From the NCBI GenBank assembly GCA_050952845.1, contig JBMNLP010000001.1:2852001-2916000 (forward strand): 64,000 bases of DNA, in the 5' to 3' direction. The stretch comes from JAGVSV01 sp050952845. Its GTDB lineage: Bacteria > Bacillota > Clostridia > Christensenellales > Aristaeellaceae. Under the pieces are notes generated by a model, which did no database searches, was not told the DNA's origin, and saw nothing but the letters and a program-made list of their open reading frames with translations. Every line of letters starts with the position of its first letter. Within the stretch, counting starts at the first letter, position 1. A program made the translations under genes and the position numbers. Positions 37,206-46,567 of this stretch are shown here, in pieces.

Positions 37206-37454
37206 CTACCCCAGCTTAGAATACACTGTTTTGACGCTCACCTGGGGAATGTTGCCGATTTTTCCAGTCAGCGCAGAGATAACATCCTGGGGCGCGTCAA
37301 TCGCCACCGAAATCAGGGCGATGTTGCGTTTGGCATAGGGCAGGCCCATCCTGCCGATAATATAGCTGCCGTATTCATGCAGCAGGGCATTGAGCGGTTC
37401 TGCTGAGTTGGTGTTTTCCACAATGATCGCCATGACGGCTACTCTGCTTTCCAT
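37206..37454 (-). CDS. TM1266-family iron-only hydrogenase system regulator
   Basis: 82 residues with a ferredoxin-like ACT/NikR-C-type fold pattern (VAVMAIIVEN ... IALISVAIDAPQDVISALTGKIGNIPQV). This small family is regularly encoded with hydE/hydG/hydF and is thought to sense or regulate. Starts at ATG 37454 behind AGGAGG, 19 bases after the Gfo/Idh stop, so it may be read through from the sugar cluster. Confidence 0.88.
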   Translation of the reverse strand: MESRVAVMAIIVENTNSAEPLNALLHEYGSYIIGRMGLPYAKRNIALISVAIDAPQDVISALTGKIGNIPQVSVKTVYSKLG

Positions 37455-37473
37455 GGACTCCTCCTGATTTCAA

Positions 37474-38505
37474 TTATGCTTTCATCATGACAGGCCGATT
37501 TTCTGCCATGGACTGGTTGCAAGCCAGCACAAACGCCAGCGATTTCACTGCATCATCGTAGGACGAGCGTATGAACGAAGCATCCCCCGTCAACACGGCA
37601 TCTACAAAGGTGCGGTCGCAAGCCCTGCCAGCTGTACCGTCATCGCGGTAGGTCATACAATCGCCCGCTGCGCTCAGCGTACCGTCACCTTTCACCACCA
37701 GGCCATCTTCCTCCTCAGGTGGTTTGCTGCCAAATATATTCACCTTGTTGATGATATAGTGATCCAACCGCGCGTCCGCAGCGCTGAATGTAATTTTGCT
37801 GTCCATGCTGGCGCCACTTGTAGCATAACAGCCGGTAGCCACAGTACCCAAAGCGCCGTTCGCAAAACGTATCGCCGTGGCAGAGAGGTCGTCGGTGTCA
37901 TACCCATCCATCTGCACAAATCCGCGCGCACCCATGGTATATACCTCAACGGGCTCGCCGATAAAGTACCTGATGATATCGAACTGATGGATGGTCTGCT
38001 CCACAATCTGTCCGCCAGACAGGCTTTTCTCGCGCCACCAGGGCGCTTCTGGAATACCACCCATGCGCGCCGCCTCCACATACACTACCCGGTTGTTGCG
38101 CACAAAATTCATCGTAGGAGTTATCAAGTTGGAATAGCGGCACTGGAAACCAACCGCTGTGATCAAGCCACTGTCCGCAACGCGTCTGTTGATTTCCTTT
38201 GCAAGGTCCTGGTCAAGCGTCACGGGCTTTTCAATAAACATGGGTATGCCGCGCGCAATGGTTTCAAACTCGAGCTCCCCATGGGCATAAGGCGGCACGC
38301 AGATAAACACCATGTCCGGCTCGACCTCGTCGTACATCGTTTTGAAATCCGCATATGCCTTGCCGCCCGTCCTTGCAGCAAAAGCTTTTGCACGCTCAGG
38401 GATGATGTCACAGAAGCCTGCCAGCTTTACATCGTCGTACGTTAGGAAATGCTGCAGATGATACGCCCCGATGCCGCCGCAGCCAATGAGCACCAACTTT
38501 TTCAT
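37474..38505 (-). CDS. Gfo/Idh/MocA-family oxidoreductase
   Basis: 343 residues. N-terminal Rossmann fold with GCGGIGAYHLQHF (8-20); EKPVTLDQDLA near 95 carries the family's Lys; the second domain shows the GGQIVEQTIHQFDIIRYF helix near 165-185 with the catalytic-region His. Expected to oxidise a sugar or cyclitol hydroxyl with NAD(P). It lies at the tail of the sugar cluster, but the IS110 element now separates it from the upstream isomerase gene. Confidence 0.88.
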   Translation of the reverse strand: MKKLVLIGCGGIGAYHLQHFLTYDDVKLAGFCDIIPERAKAFAARTGGKAYADFKTMYDEVEPDMVFICVPPYAHGELEFETIARGIPMFIEKPVTLDQDLAKEINRRVADSGLITAVGFQCRYSNLITPTMNFVRNNRVVYVEAARMGGIPEAPWWREKSLSGGQIVEQTIHQFDIIRYFIGEPVEVYTMGARGFVQMDGYDTDDLSATAIRFANGALGTVATGCYATSGASMDSKITFSAADARLDHYIINKVNIFGSKPPEEEDGLVVKGDGTLSAAGDCMTYRDDGTAGRACDRTFVDAVLTGDASFIRSSYDDAVKSLAFVLACNQSMAENRPVMMKA

Positions 38506-38580
38506 CTGTCTGCCTTTCTGCGAAAGGCACCGACGAGGTTATGAAACCGTGTCGCGCCCAACGCGTTTTTGTTGTAAGGT

Positions 38581-38610
38581 GGTTCTGTAGGGTCGGCACA
38601 CTACAGAACC
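38581..38610 (+). ncRNA. Hairpin in the IS110 left end, candidate bridge-RNA part
   Basis: Perfect 10 bp stem GGTTCTGTAG / CTACAGAACC with a 10-base loop, within the ~270-base noncoding region before the transposase. IS110-group elements encode a structured bridge RNA in exactly this region, which pairs with target and donor DNA. The hairpin is seen; that it is part of such an RNA is inferred. Confidence 0.5.
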
Positions 38611-38791
38611 CGCAGAGGTGATTGGCGGAGCTGTATAGCGGCAACCCCGCATCTTTATTTGGTGTCGGTCATCCGTTCAGGCATCAACGAATGGCGCAAA
38701 CCGTAGCCCGTAAACTTATCTCTTACAAATCGACTCGATTTTGCCGGATGACCAGTCCCTGCCGACCCTGCAATTCTTTCGGAGGTGAGTT

Positions 38792-40051
38792 ATGTTCAAA
38801 ATCTTCCGCAAAAACTGCTGTGGACTGGACGTTCACAAAACCTGGATCTTCGCCTGTATTGGCATCACAGACCCGCACGGCATCACCCATTACAAGCAGG
38901 CGCGTTTCTCTTCCTTCTCCAAGGGACTTCGGGAACTCGTCGACTGGCTTGCACTTTACTCCTGCAAAGAGGTTTGCATGGAGTCAGCCGGTAAATACTG
39001 GATTCCCGTCTTCAACATCCTGGAGAAATCCTGTCTGGTGACGCTTGCTCACCCCAAGTACACCAAACCGCAAAAGGGCAACAAGACAGACCGCAAGGAT
39101 GCTAAATGGATTTGCAACCTGTTCATGTGTGACATGATCAAACCCAGCTTTATCCCTCCTCCTGACATTCGACATCTGCGCGATCTCGCACGCTACCGGG
39201 TCAAACTTACCAACTGTCTCGCCGGCGAAAAAAACCGGGCGCAAAACTGCCTCACCGTCTCCAACCTCAAACTGGATGATGTGTTCGCCGATGTCTTTGG
39301 TAAGTCCGCACGCTCCATTACAGAGCACATCCTCGCCCATCCCGGAGAACACTTCGACGTTACCCCTTTCGTGGATGGACGATGCAAGCACCCGATTGAA
39401 GAGATTCAGGCTGCCGTAGACGGCGCGGTCTCCATGGAGCAGGCCGTCAAACTCCGCGAATGCCTCAACCACATTGATGAACTCCAGAATCATCGCCTGC
39501 GGATTGAGGAAGAGATGATCGCTTTGTCCGCTCCACATGCCGAAACCCTGAAACTGCTTCGTACATTGCCGGGTTTTGACAGTAACCCTTTGACGGCCAT
39601 TGCTGTGCTGGGGGAAATCGGCGGCGATATGTCCGTGTTCCCTACGGCTAAGAATCTCTGTTCCTGGGCAGGGTGCTGCCCGCGTAACGACCAAAGTGGC
39701 GGTAAGATCAAATCTACTCGTATCTCCCGTGCAGGTACTTTCCTCAAGCCACTTCTGGTTCAGATAGCGAATGCTCTTATCCGTTCCAAGAAGCATCCCG
39801 AATTCGCTCATCGGTACCGCAGAATCAAGGCCCGGCGTGGTCACAAGAAAGCCATCATTGCCATTTGCCGCATGCTCCTGACCGCTATCTGGAACATGCT
39901 CTCCAAGCTGATTCCCTATTCAAGCGATGGCTTTCTTGAGCCGATACAAACAAACCCCAATAAAACACTCACCGTTTCTCAGGCGCTTCATCTCCTGCGT
40001 TCAAAAGGGTTCTGCATTCAGGATGACGCTCCTGCATTGACTTCAGGCTGA
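38792..40051 (+). CDS. IS110-family transposase (RuvC-like DEDD recombinase)
   Basis: 419 residues. N-terminal RuvC-like DEDD domain: first Asp in GLDVHK (13), Glu in CMESAGKYW (about 64), and the Asp pair in KTDRKDAKW (about 100-105). C-terminal transposase_20 domain: LRTLPGFDSNPLTAIAVL near 250 and the KSTRISRAGTFLKPLL segment near 310 with the serine nucleophile region. Start ATG 38792 behind GGAGGTGAG. Looks full length and intact, so the element may be active. Confidence 0.92.
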   Translation: MFKIFRKNCCGLDVHKTWIFACIGITDPHGITHYKQARFSSFSKGLRELVDWLALYSCKEVCMESAGKYWIPVFNILEKSCLVTLAHPKYTKPQKGNKTDRKDAKWICNLFMCDMIKPSFIPPPDIRHLRDLARYRVKLTNCLAGEKNRAQNCLTVSNLKLDDVFADVFGKSARSITEHILAHPGEHFDVTPFVDGRCKHPIEEIQAAVDGAVSMEQAVKLRECLNHIDELQNHRLRIEEEMIALSAPHAETLKLLRTLPGFDSNPLTAIAVLGEIGGDMSVFPTAKNLCSWAGCCPRNDQSGGKIKSTRISRAGTFLKPLLVQIANALIRSKKHPEFAHRYRRIKARRGHKKAIIAICRMLLTAIWNMLSKLIPYSSDGFLEPIQTNPNKTLTVSQALHLLRSKGFCIQDDAPALTSG

Positions 40052-40136
40052 TTGCTCATTCCCCCCTCCCTTTGGCTGTCTACCGACAGTCTGTTTGTCT
40101 TGCTTCCCTTTTCAGACAATCGCTGCTTTGTTTGTT

Positions 40137-40979
40137 TCAAACTTCTTCCTCCTGCCCCATTGCAATGATGCGCCTGAGCGCCTCGTTGGTGATGTCCAGC
40201 AAATAATCGGGCGCAGCGGGGATCAAGCCCAGCTCAGCTGTTAAAGCACCATCATACCCAGCCTGTTTCAACGCGCGAACCACCCGCCTCCAGCGAATGC
40301 CGCCCTGCATCAAGTTGACAAAAGCCTTTGCGTCAACACCGCCAGCCTGATAATCCTTAACGTGGATTTTAACGATGCGCTGGCCCAGTATCTCAATCCA
40401 GTATTCTGGCTGTGTATATACAGCCACGTTGCCCACGTCAAAATACGCGCCCAGATTGTTCATTCGCAAGCCATCGATGAAACGCACCATGTCAAACGGC
40501 GACATAAAGAAGCGGTTCCATACGTTTTCTACCCCCACCTTGGCTGGTGCACCCTCAATCAGGCTGCGCATGGCAGCGATGGACTCCTGCGCGGTGCCCC
40601 ATGCCGCCTGGATGGACCAGTCCTCACTGATGCCGCCCGGCACCACCAGCACACCATCCGCACCCAATGCCTCGGCGTATTCCAGCTGCTTTTCCAGCAG
40701 TACACGAGCCTGGTCGCGCCTGTCCCGGCCCGGACCACCCAGTTTGTCGCCATATAACGAGGTGGATATGGACGTAACAGGCAAATTGTGCTGCCGGCTG
40801 AGGTCTCTGACACGTTTCAGCTCCTCTGCCGTGGTATCCATCGCCAACGCATGGAGCGAAGCGCCTTTCGTATCCACGTTCAGCTCGATCGCCTCAAAGC
40901 CAGCCTTCGCCACGTTTTCAAACACTTGTACAAATGTCCATGCCGGGGGCACCGACCACGCGTTGATGGACCTGATCAT
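40137..40979 (-). CDS. Sugar isomerase/epimerase, TIM-barrel (AP endonuclease 2 family)
   Basis: 280 residues of the xylose-isomerase-like TIM barrel. Metal-ligand Glu and Asp/His positions show in GVENVWNRFFMSPFDMVRF near 150, YFDVGNVAVY near 185, KIHVKDYQAGG near 215 and ALTAELG near 258. Start chosen at ATG 40979 behind AAGGAGG. Likely isomerises a keto-sugar or sugar acid in the cluster's pathway. The gene ends where the IS110 right flank begins. Confidence 0.85.
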   Translation of the reverse strand: MIRSINAWSVPPAWTFVQVFENVAKAGFEAIELNVDTKGASLHALAMDTTAEELKRVRDLSRQHNLPVTSISTSLYGDKLGGPGRDRRDQARVLLEKQLEYAEALGADGVLVVPGGISEDWSIQAAWGTAQESIAAMRSLIEGAPAKVGVENVWNRFFMSPFDMVRFIDGLRMNNLGAYFDVGNVAVYTQPEYWIEILGQRIVKIHVKDYQAGGVDAKAFVNLMQGGIRWRRVVRALKQAGYDGALTAELGLIPAAPDYLLDITNEALRRIIAMGQEEEV

Positions 40980-41087
40980 CGGGCATTCCTCCTTCATTGA
41001 TTGATACCAAACAAGATGCTCTCCTCACACATCCATTATAAGTGTTTATAGAATAAGGTACTGAAAAACCAACCGCATCTCATAATA

Positions 41088-41930
41088 TCAGCCGTTCAAC
41101 ATCTCAAGCATGTTGTTGAGCCATATAAAACTAGCCTGAGCAATGCGAACCGATTCCTCAAAAGACTCATCGCCTTCTGTCTCCAGCGATATGGCATCCC
41201 TGTAACCCGATTTATAAAGAAGTTCAATACAGCCTACCAAATCAACATTGCCTTCGCCAAGCGCTACACAATATCCATCTTTATAATCCTTGGCATGCAC
41301 GTGCTTTACACGATCAATGACCTTTGAAAGCACATCAACCTCACGCTCACCGGTGCCGATCGTCTTCTTTTTCCCTCCGCTCGTATTGCTCTCCACATAA
41401 TATGCCCTGTGTATATTACACGCATCATAATTGACTCCCAGCCATTCTGAATCAGATACGGATAGCAATTTACATAGCCCTTCGCCCGTTAACGAAAATG
41501 TGCCGTGCGGCTCTAAGGCGATAACAACCTGATGTTTTTCTGCAGCTTGCAATAATACCGCCATTCTATCCGCAAAAAGCTTAAACGCATCATCGTTTGA
41601 CATCATGTCAGGTTTATGTCCATCCCCCGTGTTAACGACAGGGATACCCGCAGCATTAGCCCATTCTATGGCTCTGATGCCCGATTCAACACTCCGTTCA
41701 TTGTTCAATATTGCACCGTCTGGCATCCATAGCGCCGTCGTGCCTTTAAACCCAAACGATTTTACCAATTCAGCATACTGAATAGGATCGCTCTGGTCAA
41801 TAATCACGTGAGGACACCAGGGACCAACCGCCTGCGTCTCTACATAATCAAATCCTATACCCCGGATAGCCTCCAAAGCCTTTTCAAGTGGGTGTTGCCG
41901 AAACAAAACTGTACCACAAGCAATTTTCAT
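41088..41930 (-). CDS. Sugar isomerase/epimerase, TIM-barrel
   Basis: 280 residues, xylose-isomerase-like TIM barrel. Metal-binding segments: IALEPHG near 148, VNYDACNIHRAY near 180, HVHAKDYKDG near 225 and ISLETEGDESF near 258. ATG 41930 behind GAGGAGG, 9 bases after the Gfo/Idh gene, so cotranscribed. The AT-richer composition than the genes at 20-37 kb is shared with its neighbours up to ~48 kb. Confidence 0.85.
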   Translation of the reverse strand: MKIACGTVLFRQHPLEKALEAIRGIGFDYVETQAVGPWCPHVIIDQSDPIQYAELVKSFGFKGTTALWMPDGAILNNERSVESGIRAIEWANAAGIPVVNTGDGHKPDMMSNDDAFKLFADRMAVLLQAAEKHQVVIALEPHGTFSLTGEGLCKLLSVSDSEWLGVNYDACNIHRAYYVESNTSGGKKKTIGTGEREVDVLSKVIDRVKHVHAKDYKDGYCVALGEGNVDLVGCIELLYKSGYRDAISLETEGDESFEESVRIAQASFIWLNNMLEMLNG

Positions 41931-41939
41931 ACTGCCTCC

Positions 41940-43037
41940 TCAAGCCAAAAAGCGCGGTTGCGGCTTCATACAAGATGTCTGAATCATAACTGATTTGCCA
42001 CTTTCGGCAGACTCATTAAATGCATTCACAATATCGACCACGTGCGCTCCCATTTCTCCATTTACACGTATAGCCTTTCCCTCTCGAATCGCTTCAAACA
42101 TGTCCTTGATGCCTGCTCCCCGCTGTGTATTGCGATATTCCTCCAATGGTTGAACAGGCTGCCATTTATCTTCACCATATGAAAGCCGGGAAAGCATAAC
42201 GTCACCTATAAATCGATTGGGATCCGGCAAAACCAATGTTCCCTCTGTTCCATATATTTCAATCCATGGCTGTTTCGAATTCCACACATCAAGCGTATTC
42301 ATGAATGAAACAATTGCGCCACACTCAAATTGCATCATGCTCAACACATGGGTCGGCACTTCCACTTGGATCTTTTTGCCACGATGTGGCTGTGTGGTTA
42401 TCACACGTTCTTCGAAATTCTTTGTCTGGTAACATGATACACTGGCAACTGGTCCAAATACAGCAACGAGTTGATTGATATAATAAGCAGCCATGTCAAA
42501 CATAGGACCGGCACCTTTTTTATAGTAAAACTCCGGATCGGGATGGCAATTCTCGTTCCCATGTGTTGGATGAATACACATGCAGTTTGCTCCAAAAGGT
42601 ATGCCTATCTGTCCATCATGAATCGCTTTCAATGCAGTTTGCAGTGGCATGCCAAGAAAAGTATCCGGTGCACACCCAACGTATTTTTTTACCTCTTTTG
42701 CAGTGTTCAGCACGGTTTGGGCTTCTTCTCGAGTAATTGTCAATGGTTTTTCTGTGTAAACGTGTTTTCTAGCGCGCAGGGCTCGTAGCGTAATTTCAGT
42801 ATGCGCCATAGGTATCGTCAGATTCAGCACCATGTCTATATCCGGATCCTGCATGACTTCCTCAGTAGTTAAAGCCTTATCAATGGCAAATTTATCCGCC
42901 ATAGCTAAGGCGCGTTCCATCACGATATCGCTCACGGCAGTGATCTGAAAATCGTCCGAATACAGCGTACGCGCATTCTCCAAATACGCCCTGCTGATAG
43001 AGCCACACCCTATGAGGGCAACGGTTGGCTTTTTCAT
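41940..43037 (-). CDS. Gfo/Idh/MocA-family oxidoreductase
   Basis: 365 residues. Rossmann motif GCGSISRAYL (10-19), EKPLTITREEA near 95 with the catalytic-region Lys, and GAGPMFDMAAYYINQLVAVFG near 180. Start chosen at ATG 43037 behind GAGGTGG. Likely NAD(P)-dependent sugar dehydrogenase. Lies directly behind the solute-binding protein gene of the sugar cluster, with a stable hairpin between them. Confidence 0.88.
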   Translation of the reverse strand: MKKPTVALIGCGSISRAYLENARTLYSDDFQITAVSDIVMERALAMADKFAIDKALTTEEVMQDPDIDMVLNLTIPMAHTEITLRALRARKHVYTEKPLTITREEAQTVLNTAKEVKKYVGCAPDTFLGMPLQTALKAIHDGQIGIPFGANCMCIHPTHGNENCHPDPEFYYKKGAGPMFDMAAYYINQLVAVFGPVASVSCYQTKNFEERVITTQPHRGKKIQVEVPTHVLSMMQFECGAIVSFMNTLDVWNSKQPWIEIYGTEGTLVLPDPNRFIGDVMLSRLSYGEDKWQPVQPLEEYRNTQRGAGIKDMFEAIREGKAIRVNGEMGAHVVDIVNAFNESAESGKSVMIQTSCMKPQPRFLA

Positions 43038-43066
43038 TGGGTACCACCTCATCATTACATGATAGT

Positions 43067-43094
43067 TACGACAGGGGATTGCTCCCCTGTCGTA
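43067..43094 (-). promoter_or_regulatory. Stable intercistronic hairpin behind the second solute-binding protein gene
   Basis: Perfect 11 bp stem TACGACAGGGG / CCCCTGTCGTA with a 6-base loop, no T-run, 35 bases after the stop of the binding-protein gene. Same arrangement as at 14557, and likely the same job of raising binding-protein message levels. Confidence 0.7.
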
Positions 43095-43128
43095 TCGCTA
43101 AGTATTAATTATTGATCAAGCGCACCAA

Positions 43129-44649
43129 CTATTCTGTCAGAAGTTCATTCTTTTGATCAATAACATCCTGTAGCCCATATTCGTATGCTTCTGCAACCAT
43201 TGCATTATACATGGTCCTGACATCATCAGAACCGGTGATAATCTCAACCAGCTCAGCATTATAATTGTAGGTGTAGTCCGAAGATGCATCTACAAAAGCA
43301 TATGTCGCAGCAACTGATACCGGGCATGTCTCCAGGTCTAGCGCTGCATTATACCTCTCCCTAATCTCTTTGCAAATTGCCTTTACTTCTTCTGTAATGT
43401 AGGGAGATCCGCCCTCATTGACCGGCAGCGCGTTATAATCAAAGTCCCAGCACGGCCAGTTTTGTATGAAGATGGACGGATACTTGGTGCGAAGTGCTTC
43501 TTCCTCTATCATCTCATAATTGCCTTCAGCGTTGATCGTATAATCAATGTCTTTCAATCCCCAGTACTTCAGGTCGTTTCCTTCGCCATGTAGCAGCCAG
43601 TTATCGATCATCAGTAAACGCTCCAACGCTTCATCAGACAGATCAGCATTGTATTCATTGCCGCTGAGCCCGTCAACACGAGGATTGGCAAGCTTTGGAC
43701 TGTCGGCGTCTTTACTAAACGGACCAATTGCTTTTACGACATCAAGAACATTACCCTTGTCCTGATTGGCACCGCCGAATATTTCAACAACGGAACGATT
43801 AAACCAATACTCGTCCAGGTTCCGCAAATACGCACCAAAAGTTCCTTGAGCAAATTTAGAATCATTTGTCGCCAGCTCCGGATCGAGAATGCCTTCCGAG
43901 TAAATCTTTCTGAACCAGCTCAACGCTTCTACCATCGGCTCTTCATCAAGATAGCCTGGTATATACTTTCCATCTTTTTCAATCCAGTAACCAGGATATG
44001 CGCCAAATGATACGTAGAGTTGTGCGTAATTTCCTGTCAATCCATACGTATCATCCTGTCCATTTCCATCCGGATCATCAAAAGTAAAGGCACGAAGCAA
44101 CTCGTACAGCTCATCCATCGTATTCGGGGCTTCAATTCCCAGCTTTTCCATCCAGTCGTTTCGAGCCACCATATAGTTTTGTGTGGCAGTCCACATGTTT
44201 GTCGCGGATTCCGGACGCGGTATGATGTAGATCTCACCTGTCAATTCTTTGACCAGCTTAACGCCTTCGTTGCGCAAAGTCTTGGCCTCTGTGTAAGGAT
44301 ACTTTGCCAGCATCTCTTCGGGAATTGAACGGATCAGCCCCTGATCAATAAAATCCCATAGCCTGGAGCCATCCGCAATGGTTGTTGTGGCAAACACATC
44401 CGGCAGTTCACCCGATGTTGCCCACAACCGCAGCTGAGCATTGATGTCACCCTCCAAAAGAATTGGAGTGATCGAAACATTGAACTTGTCCTCTATTGCT
44501 TTTCCCAAAGGATCATCAAAGGACGTAAATTCATACAACGCAATTTTTAAATCCAGATGATTCAGATCCGTAGGAATTTCAGCTTGAGTTACAGTAACAA
44601 CACCCAACAGCAGCATCGCTGTCAAGACCAGACATACCAGTTTTCTCAT
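43129..44649 (-). CDS. Extracellular solute-binding protein, family 1
   Basis: 506 residues. Signal peptide (MRKLVCLVLTAMLLLGVVTVTQA) without a standard lipobox after the core. LplA-like mature part: VSITPILLEGDINAQLRLWATSG near 57, FTFDDPDGNGQDDTYGLTG near 195. Binds the substrate of the importer formed by the two permeases encoded just upstream. Ligand unknown; cluster content suggests a sugar or sugar-like compound. Confidence 0.9.
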   Translation of the reverse strand: MRKLVCLVLTAMLLLGVVTVTQAEIPTDLNHLDLKIALYEFTSFDDPLGKAIEDKFNVSITPILLEGDINAQLRLWATSGELPDVFATTTIADGSRLWDFIDQGLIRSIPEEMLAKYPYTEAKTLRNEGVKLVKELTGEIYIIPRPESATNMWTATQNYMVARNDWMEKLGIEAPNTMDELYELLRAFTFDDPDGNGQDDTYGLTGNYAQLYVSFGAYPGYWIEKDGKYIPGYLDEEPMVEALSWFRKIYSEGILDPELATNDSKFAQGTFGAYLRNLDEYWFNRSVVEIFGGANQDKGNVLDVVKAIGPFSKDADSPKLANPRVDGLSGNEYNADLSDEALERLLMIDNWLLHGEGNDLKYWGLKDIDYTINAEGNYEMIEEEALRTKYPSIFIQNWPCWDFDYNALPVNEGGSPYITEEVKAICKEIRERYNAALDLETCPVSVAATYAFVDASSDYTYNYNAELVEIITGSDDVRTMYNAMVAEAYEYGLQDVIDQKNELLTE

Positions 44650-44732
44650 AATACTACCCTTCTTTCATATTTATCACGTTTGGATCACGCCCGAATGACA
44701 ATAAATTAAACCTCCTTCCCATACATAAACCG

Positions 44733-45623
44733 TCATCCTTTAATTGATCCAATCATAACCCCTTTAACAAAATACTTCTGCAAGAATGGATACACACAGA
44801 TGATTGGTACCATTGCAATGACACAGGCTGCCATTTGAACCGATTCAGTGAACAAAGAAATACGACCACCAACATTGCTTGCAAAGCTCTCCTGCATACC
44901 CCAAAGCGTCTCTTGGTTAACAATCATTCGGCGCAATAAATGCTGAAGCGTATGCAGGCTAGCGTCCTGTACAAACAGCATGGAGTTATACCAACTGTTC
45001 CAATAGCCAACAGCATAGAAAAGAGTGAAAGTGGCAACAACCGGTTTTGAAATCGGTAAAACAACCCGCCAGAATATTTGAAAATGTGTCGCCCCATCAA
45101 CATGCGCAGCTTCTTCAATTTCCTTGGGCAATTCTCGAAAGAACGATCGAATAACCAGAAAATTCCATAACGAAATCAATGCCGGAACGATATTGGCAAA
45201 TACATTGTTGGTTAATCCCATTCCCTTGACCAGAAGGTAATAAGGAATCAGCCCTGTATCTAAAAACATTGTCAGAAGCAACATTCGCAGAATGAATTTC
45301 CCGCCTGGCAAGTTGTTCTTTGAAAGCCCATATGCCAGGCATAAGGTGAAAAACATACTTAACACCGTACCCACAACCGTTATAAATACGGTAATACCCA
45401 AAGCTTGCATGATATCGCCTGTCGAGAAAATATACTGGTACGATATCGCTGTCGGATTTTTAGGCCACAGAATCAGCGGTGTTGAATGAAATTCAGCAGC
45501 TGATACAAAAGAGGTAACCACCATCATATATACTGGCATAATCATAATAAACCACATCAAGATAAAAAACATGATGTTCACGATATCAAAAACCTTGTCA
45601 CCTTTAGAGCGCAACCTTGACAT
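44733..45623 (-). CDS. Carbohydrate ABC transporter permease (LplC type)
   Basis: 296 residues with six membrane segments, EAA loop EIEEAAHVDGATHFQIFWRV near 180-200, and the terminal VMIGSIKG signature. Partner of the permease 15 bases upstream. The C-terminus gives the reference pattern for the dead permease at 24229. Confidence 0.92.
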   Translation of the reverse strand: MSRLRSKGDKVFDIVNIMFFILMWFIMIMPVYMMVVTSFVSAAEFHSTPLILWPKNPTAISYQYIFSTGDIMQALGITVFITVVGTVLSMFFTLCLAYGLSKNNLPGGKFILRMLLLTMFLDTGLIPYYLLVKGMGLTNNVFANIVPALISLWNFLVIRSFFRELPKEIEEAAHVDGATHFQIFWRVVLPISKPVVATFTLFYAVGYWNSWYNSMLFVQDASLHTLQHLLRRMIVNQETLWGMQESFASNVGGRISLFTESVQMAACVIAMVPIICVYPFLQKYFVKGVMIGSIKG

Positions 45624-45637
45624 GCATCATCACTCCT

Positions 45638-46567
45638 TTACAATGGCGACGACTCACTGATCTTGCCAGCAACCCAATTCGCAGAGAATAACAGTATGCA
45701 ATTGACAAGAGATTTCGTCATGCCGATCACAGTAGCGTACTCATACTTGCCATTGAGCAGTCCAAGCCTGTACAGGTACGTATCCAATATGTCAGATACC
45801 TTCTGTACCCGGCTGTTCTGCAAGTTAAATATCTGGTCAAATCCTGCATTCATAATCCCACCCATGTTCAGAACCAAAAGGGTTATGATGGTTGGTGCTA
45901 TACAAGGCAATGTGATATGCAGCACCTGACGAAACCTGTTGCATCCGTCCATAATTCCGGCTTCATATAATTCCTGGTCTACACCAGCAATCGCTGCCAG
46001 ATAGATTATTGTTCCCCAGCCCATGTTTTTCCAAATATCAGTACCATATAGAAAACCTCTGAAATAGGCAGGGTCAGTCATTAAGGAAGGCATCGTAATA
46101 CCGAACCGTGCCATGACATTCGGTATAACACCATTTGTTATGGAGAATAAATTCTTGCACAATCCAGCCATAACAATCCAGGAAATAAAGTATGGCAGAT
46201 ATAGAACTGATTGGGTAACGCGAGTGAATATTTTGCTTCTTAATTCATTTAAAAGCAATGCAAGAAGAATAGGTGCCGGAAAACCAAACACAAGCCTTCC
46301 CATGCTAATAATAATGGTATTCTTTATAACGATGGGCACATCTTTATTCGATAGAGCTCTTTGAAAATTTTTCCAGCCAACCCATTCACTCCCCATGATA
46401 CCAAGCTTAAACTTGTAGTTCTTAAAAGCAATGAGAAGGCCATAAATCGTTACGTATTTAAACAGTACAAAATACAAAACTCCTACAAAGATCATCAGGT
46501 ACAGTGTTCTATACGACCAAATACGCTTTAACATTGACCTTGAGCCAAGCTTCTCAGCTGCAATCAT
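45638..46567 (-). CDS. Carbohydrate ABC transporter permease (LplB type)
   Basis: 309 residues, six membrane segments, EAA loop LYEAGIMDGCNRFRQVLHITLP near 205-226. Start chosen at ATG 46567 because it forms an ATGA overlap with the IclR-type gene's stop; ATG 46573 behind the same GGAGG is an equally possible start. Heterodimer with the LplC-type protein; ATPase not encoded here. Confidence 0.9.
   Translation of the reverse strand: MIAAEKLGSRSMLKRIWSYRTLYLMIFVGVLYFVLFKYVTIYGLLIAFKNYKFKLGIMGSEWVGWKNFQRALSNKDVPIVIKNTIIISMGRLVFGFPAPILLALLLNELRSKIFTRVTQSVLYLPYFISWIVMAGLCKNLFSITNGVIPNVMARFGITMPSLMTDPAYFRGFLYGTDIWKNMGWGTIIYLAAIAGVDQELYEAGIMDGCNRFRQVLHITLPCIAPTIITLLVLNMGGIMNAGFDQIFNLQNSRVQKVSDILDTYLYRLGLLNGKYEYATVIGMTKSLVNCILLFSANWVAGKISESSPL

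Larger units (their letters stand above)
38523..40130 (+). mobile_element. IS110-family insertion sequence (ends approximate)
   Basis: One transposase gene flanked by about 270 noncoding bases on the left and about 80 on the right. IS110 elements lack terminal inverted repeats and leave little or no target duplication, so the exact ends cannot be placed by eye. It lies between two same-direction genes of the sugar cluster, in the opposite orientation to them. The long left noncoding region fits the IS110 group rather than the IS1111 group. Confidence 0.75.
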
